In this document: piece after piece, positions 5,910-7,818 of the stretch
Numbering within the stretch: position 1 is the stretch's first letter
Layout: every line of letters begins with the position of its first letter
NCBI GenBank assembly: GCA_945988915.1
Contig: CAMFTS010000049.1
Span: forward strand, 1 to 7,818
DNA: 7,818 nt
Origin: an uncultured Clostridia bacterium
GTDB taxonomy: Bacteria; Bacillota; Clostridia; Oscillospirales; Acutalibacteraceae
Direction of reading: 5' to 3'
The notes under the pieces: model-generated
Told to the model about the DNA's origin: nothing
What the model saw: only the letters and a program-made list of their open reading frames with translations
Databases searched by the model: none
Translations under genes and position numbers: made by a program

Positions 5910-7475
5910 ATGAAAGAAAAACTTGAAAAATTGTTCTTCAGCATGAAGTCACTTTCGATTTTTACAGTTCTGTCTGCTGTCGGTTTGCTGTTAAGCTATT
6001 CAGTAAGATACGGATATGTTTATGTTGACAATGTTTTGTTTAACTATGCCTCTTTTGCTTTTTTTATCTTTTCGGTTATTTCAACATTGTTTTTATTCGC
6101 AATGCTGTTGCTTAAAATTAAGTCTAATCCGTTTACAATGAAAAGGCCTGTTAAGGCTTGCATTTTTATCGGAGAGCTTGCCGGAATTTTGATGATTCTC
6201 TATTTTGCCATTGTTCTTATAACAGACAGCGGAACGAGTGCTTCAACTGCATTTTATCTTTGTAAAAAAGCACTTCCGGTATGGTGCGCGGCAGTTTTCG
6301 GAGCTTTTTTTCTCTTTATTTTCCCGTTACTGAAAAACATAAAAATAAAAAAGATAATTTCGGTTTTATCTGTATCAGTTCTTGCTTTTGTAACTTATGC
6401 ATCGCTGTTTCCCGTTTCGCGTTATTCATTCACTTCAGGTCCCGTTGTATTTGATAACGGAAACGGCGGATATTCAATAGTTTTTTCAACAAATGACAAA
6501 GGTACGGGCTTTGTTGATTACAGTTACGGCGGAAAAAACATCAGGATTTATGACGAAAACAACGGAAGAAAGAACGGACAAAGCACAATTCATACTGTGA
6601 TATTGCCGAAAGATCATCTTTCGGGTAATACATACAGAGTAGGCTCAACGCGCGTAATTGACGAACTGAGTTACGGAGGAAGAACAGGTAAAACTATTGA
6701 AAGTGCAGAATATACATTTAACGATTCATTCGGCGACAATATAAATATTTTGTCTGTCTCGGATTGGCATACTTTCAACAAAAAAGCAGAAACAGCGGTC
6801 AAAGAACTCGGCGAAAGCTATCAGGCTGTTGCTCTTCTCGGAGATTGTGCTCCCGGTCTGATGAGTGAAAAAGACATCGTAAATTATATTCTGAAATTCG
6901 GATATGATTTAACGAATGGTTCTATGCCTGTAATTTACACGCGCGGAAATCACGAAACGCGCGGCAGAGAAGCAATCAAACTTGCAGACTGCCTTGGTAT
7001 GGATAATTTCTATTTTACAACAGCTCTTGGTAATTACAAAATAATTGTACTTGACAGTTGTGAGGATAAGGAAGATTCACACCCTGAATACGGGGGTATG
7101 GTTGATTATAAACAATATCGCACAAAAATGGTAAAATGGCTCGAATCGCTTCAAAATGAAGATAATACAAAAACTGTTGTATTCTCACATTCAAAAGAAA
7201 TATGCATTGAAGAAGATCTTTCAAGTTTGGCATTCCATAAATTCAATTCAATGAATGTTTCGCTTCTTGTCAGCGGACATGAGCATATCTGTGATTTTGA
7301 TAATTGCTCAAACATTCCAACACTTGTTGACGGGGGAATAAATTCTAACGGCAAGGGAACCTTTACAGCTTCTCTGATGAAGTTTTCACCGAAAGGAATT
7401 GAAATTCTATGCACGGACAATAGCGGCAAAACCGTTTTTAATGATTCTGTTGAATGGCAAGGTGTTTCAGATTGA
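5910..7475 (+). CDS. Five-helix membrane protein with extracellular purple-acid-phosphatase-like metallophosphoesterase domain
   Basis: 521 residues; the ATG follows SD AAAGGCGGG (5896-5904). The N-terminal part has five hydrophobic segments (about 15-33, 46-69, 82-105, 124-141, 149-168). With a Lys-rich cytoplasmic N-terminus, five crossings place the C-terminus outside the cell. A beta-rich segment (about 175-270) resembles the Fn3-like domain that precedes purple acid phosphatases. The calcineurin-like metallophosphoesterase domain (about 275-490) shows the metal-ligand motifs in order: SDWH (D285, H287), GD (311-312), GNHE (346-349), H427 in FSHS, and GHEH (456-459). Family knowledge: such enzymes use a two-metal centre to hydrolyse phosphoesters. 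The substrate (phosphate scavenging, nucleotide or wall polymer) cannot be deduced. All metal ligands appear present, so it is probably active. Confidence 0.85.
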   Translation: MKEKLEKLFFSMKSLSIFTVLSAVGLLLSYSVRYGYVYVDNVLFNYASFAFFIFSVISTLFLFAMLLLKIKSNPFTMKRPVKACIFIGELAGILMILYFAIVLITDSGTSASTAFYLCKKALPVWCAAVFGAFFLFIFPLLKNIKIKKIISVLSVSVLAFVTYASLFPVSRYSFTSGPVVFDNGNGGYSIVFSTNDKGTGFVDYSYGGKNIRIYDENNGRKNGQSTIHTVILPKDHLSGNTYRVGSTRVIDELSYGGRTGKTIESAEYTFNDSFGDNINILSVSDWHTFNKKAETAVKELGESYQAVALLGDCAPGLMSEKDIVNYILKFGYDLTNGSMPVIYTRGNHETRGREAIKLADCLGMDNFYFTTALGNYKIIVLDSCEDKEDSHPEYGGMVDYKQYRTKMVKWLESLQNEDNTKTVVFSHSKEICIEEDLSSLAFHKFNSMNVSLLVSGHEHICDFDNCSNIPTLVDGGINSNGKGTFTASLMKFSPKGIEILCTDNSGKTVFNDSVEWQGVSD

Positions 7476-7577
7476 GAAAACTGATATGACACTCGTATCC
7501 GAAGCGTATATAAACGGTTTAAAACACTAATCAAGTATTATTTGTTCTTTTACGGACAACGAAGATATTTTTATATG

Positions 7578-7597
7578 AACTTCAGAAGTCTGAAGTT
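7578..7597. repeat. 9-bp perfect inverted repeat downstream of the phosphoesterase gene
   Basis: AACTTCAGA (7578-7586) and TCTGAAGTT (7589-7597) are separated by only two bases. As RNA it would form an 8-bp stem with an AAGT tetraloop. The following TTTAAAAAA is a poor T tract. It may be part of a tandem terminator or an mRNA 3' stabiliser. The stretch 7476-7577 before it holds no recognisable gene or site. Confidence 0.45.
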
Positions 7598-7606
7598 TTA
7601 AAAAAT

Positions 7607-7640
7607 CAAGCAGAACGGCAAAAATCTGCCCTTCTGCTTG
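7607..7640 (+). terminator. Stem-loop, likely terminator of the phosphoesterase transcript
   Basis: CAAGCAGAACGGCA (7607-7620) pairs with TGCCCTTCTGCTTG (7627-7640): 14 positions with one C-C mismatch and a 6-base loop. The plus-strand tail TAATTAATTT is only partly T-rich. On the minus strand the stem is followed by ATTTTTTAAAA, a better T tract, so it may instead back up termination of leftward transcription. Confidence 0.55.
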
Positions 7641-7660
7641 TAATTAATTTCGCTCATTAC

Positions 7661-7736
7661 ATTTGCGAAGCAAATATTTCATAGCGTAAGCTACTTCATA
7701 TCCGCAGGATATTTCACTCGCTGTGGCGAATTTCAT
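7661..7736. repeat. Tandem array of four mini-hairpins spaced by TTTCAT-like boxes
   Basis: The four units are ATTTGC-GAA-GCAAAT (7661-7675), TAGC-GTAA-GCTA (7682-7693), ATATCC-GCA-GGATAT (7698-7712) and TCGC-TGTG-GCGA (7718-7729). Boxes TTTCAT (7677), CTTCAT (7694), TTTCAC (7712) and TTTCAT (7731) follow the units at steps of 17, 18 and 19 bases. Stem sequences differ between units, but the loop-stem-box layout is conserved. One frame is open (IFHSVSYFISAGYF) but has no start codon. I recall similar hairpin strings in intergenic regions of gut Clostridia; their function is unknown to me. Confidence 0.65.
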
Positions 7737-7737
7737 T

Positions 7738-7768
7738 AAAAAAGCACTTCCGAAGAAGTGCTTTTTTT
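7738..7768. terminator. Bidirectional terminator, main terminator of tRNA-Gln
   Basis: A perfect 13-bp stem, AAAAAAGCACTTC (7738-7750) with GAAGTGCTTTTTT (7755-7767), and a 4-base loop. Read on the minus strand the loop is C(TTCG)G, a very stable tetraloop, followed by TTTTTT, directly after the tRNA 3' end. On the plus strand the stem also ends in a T run, so it works in both directions. Confidence 0.92.
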
Positions 7769-7818
7769 GGCTGGGGTGGCAGGATTCGAACCTACGAATG
7801 CAGCAGTCAAAGTGCTGT
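7768..7818 (-). tRNA. tRNA-Gln (anticodon UUG), 3' portion; 5' part beyond window
   Basis: Read on the minus strand from the window edge, the anticodon stem CAGCA/TGCTG encloses the loop CTTTGAC, giving anticodon TTG, which decodes CAA as Gln. After the variable region comes the T arm GTAGG-TTCGAAT-CCTGC, with one T-G pair. It is followed by the 3' acceptor strand CACCCCA, discriminator G and an encoded CCA (7770-7768). Discriminator G and this acceptor strand suit tRNA-Gln. The D arm and the 5' acceptor strand lie outside the window. Transcription ends at the adjacent terminator. Confidence 0.93.

Noticed and set aside
7486..7530. 14-codon ORF MTLVSEAYINGLKH just after the phosphoesterase gene
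   Set aside because: No SD and no recognisable similarity; its length is expected by chance.
7661..7736. Hairpin array as a CRISPR array
   Set aside because: The units are only 17-19 bases, the repeated box is 6 bases, and the stems themselves are palindromic; there is no 25-37 base repeat or unique spacer, and no cas gene is nearby.
7662..7739. Hairpin array read as a short protein (repeated FH/YF residues)
   Set aside because: The frame is open but has no ATG, GTG or TTG start and no SD; the periodic amino acids come from the DNA repeat.

Overview
The window looks like chromosomal DNA of a low-GC Gram-positive bacterium of the Clostridia, probably a gut or rumen Oscillospirales/Ruminococcus-like species. 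This is inferred from the AT-rich composition, the strong Shine-Dalgarno (SD) sites, the extended -10 promoters, a Clostridia-type RF2 N-terminus and the Gram-positive style of the 5S and tRNA genes. No phage, transposon, CRISPR or defence genes are visible. Most of the window is ordinary core and carbohydrate-metabolism sequence.

Layout. Bases 1-1029 hold the 3' part of an HtrA/DegP-type surface serine protease with a complete catalytic triad and one PDZ domain, followed by a stem-loop. A flavin reductase-like (FMN split-barrel) gene at 1183-1683 has its own extended -10 promoter. Next is a solitary 5S rRNA gene (about 1803-1918) with its own promoter, an A/T-tract repeat upstream like an UP element, and a strong terminator. 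There is no 16S or 23S beside it. A membrane-anchored GH30 glycoside hydrolase (2106-3662) follows, behind a leader that can form two competing hairpins. prfB (release factor 2) lies on the minus strand at 3717-4835, converging on GH30 across a shared bidirectional terminator. An alpha/beta-hydrolase of the carbohydrate-esterase type (5043-5816) and a five-helix membrane protein with an extracellular purple-acid-phosphatase-like domain (5910-7475) run rightwards, probably as one transcript. The last 340 bases hold two inverted repeats, a regularly spaced array of four mini-hairpins separated by TTTCAT-like boxes, a bidirectional terminator, and the 3' two thirds of a minus-strand tRNA-Gln(UUG).

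Function. GH30 and the esterase-like hydrolase fit a plant- or host-glycan degrading lifestyle, and the HtrA protease and phosphoesterase act at the cell surface. No single new multi-gene system is evident. The least explained items are the hairpin array near the right end and the prfB start region. prfB lacks the classical frameshift site, yet its start codon is overlapped by two short out-of-frame ORFs that both end in UGA, the stop codon read by RF2.
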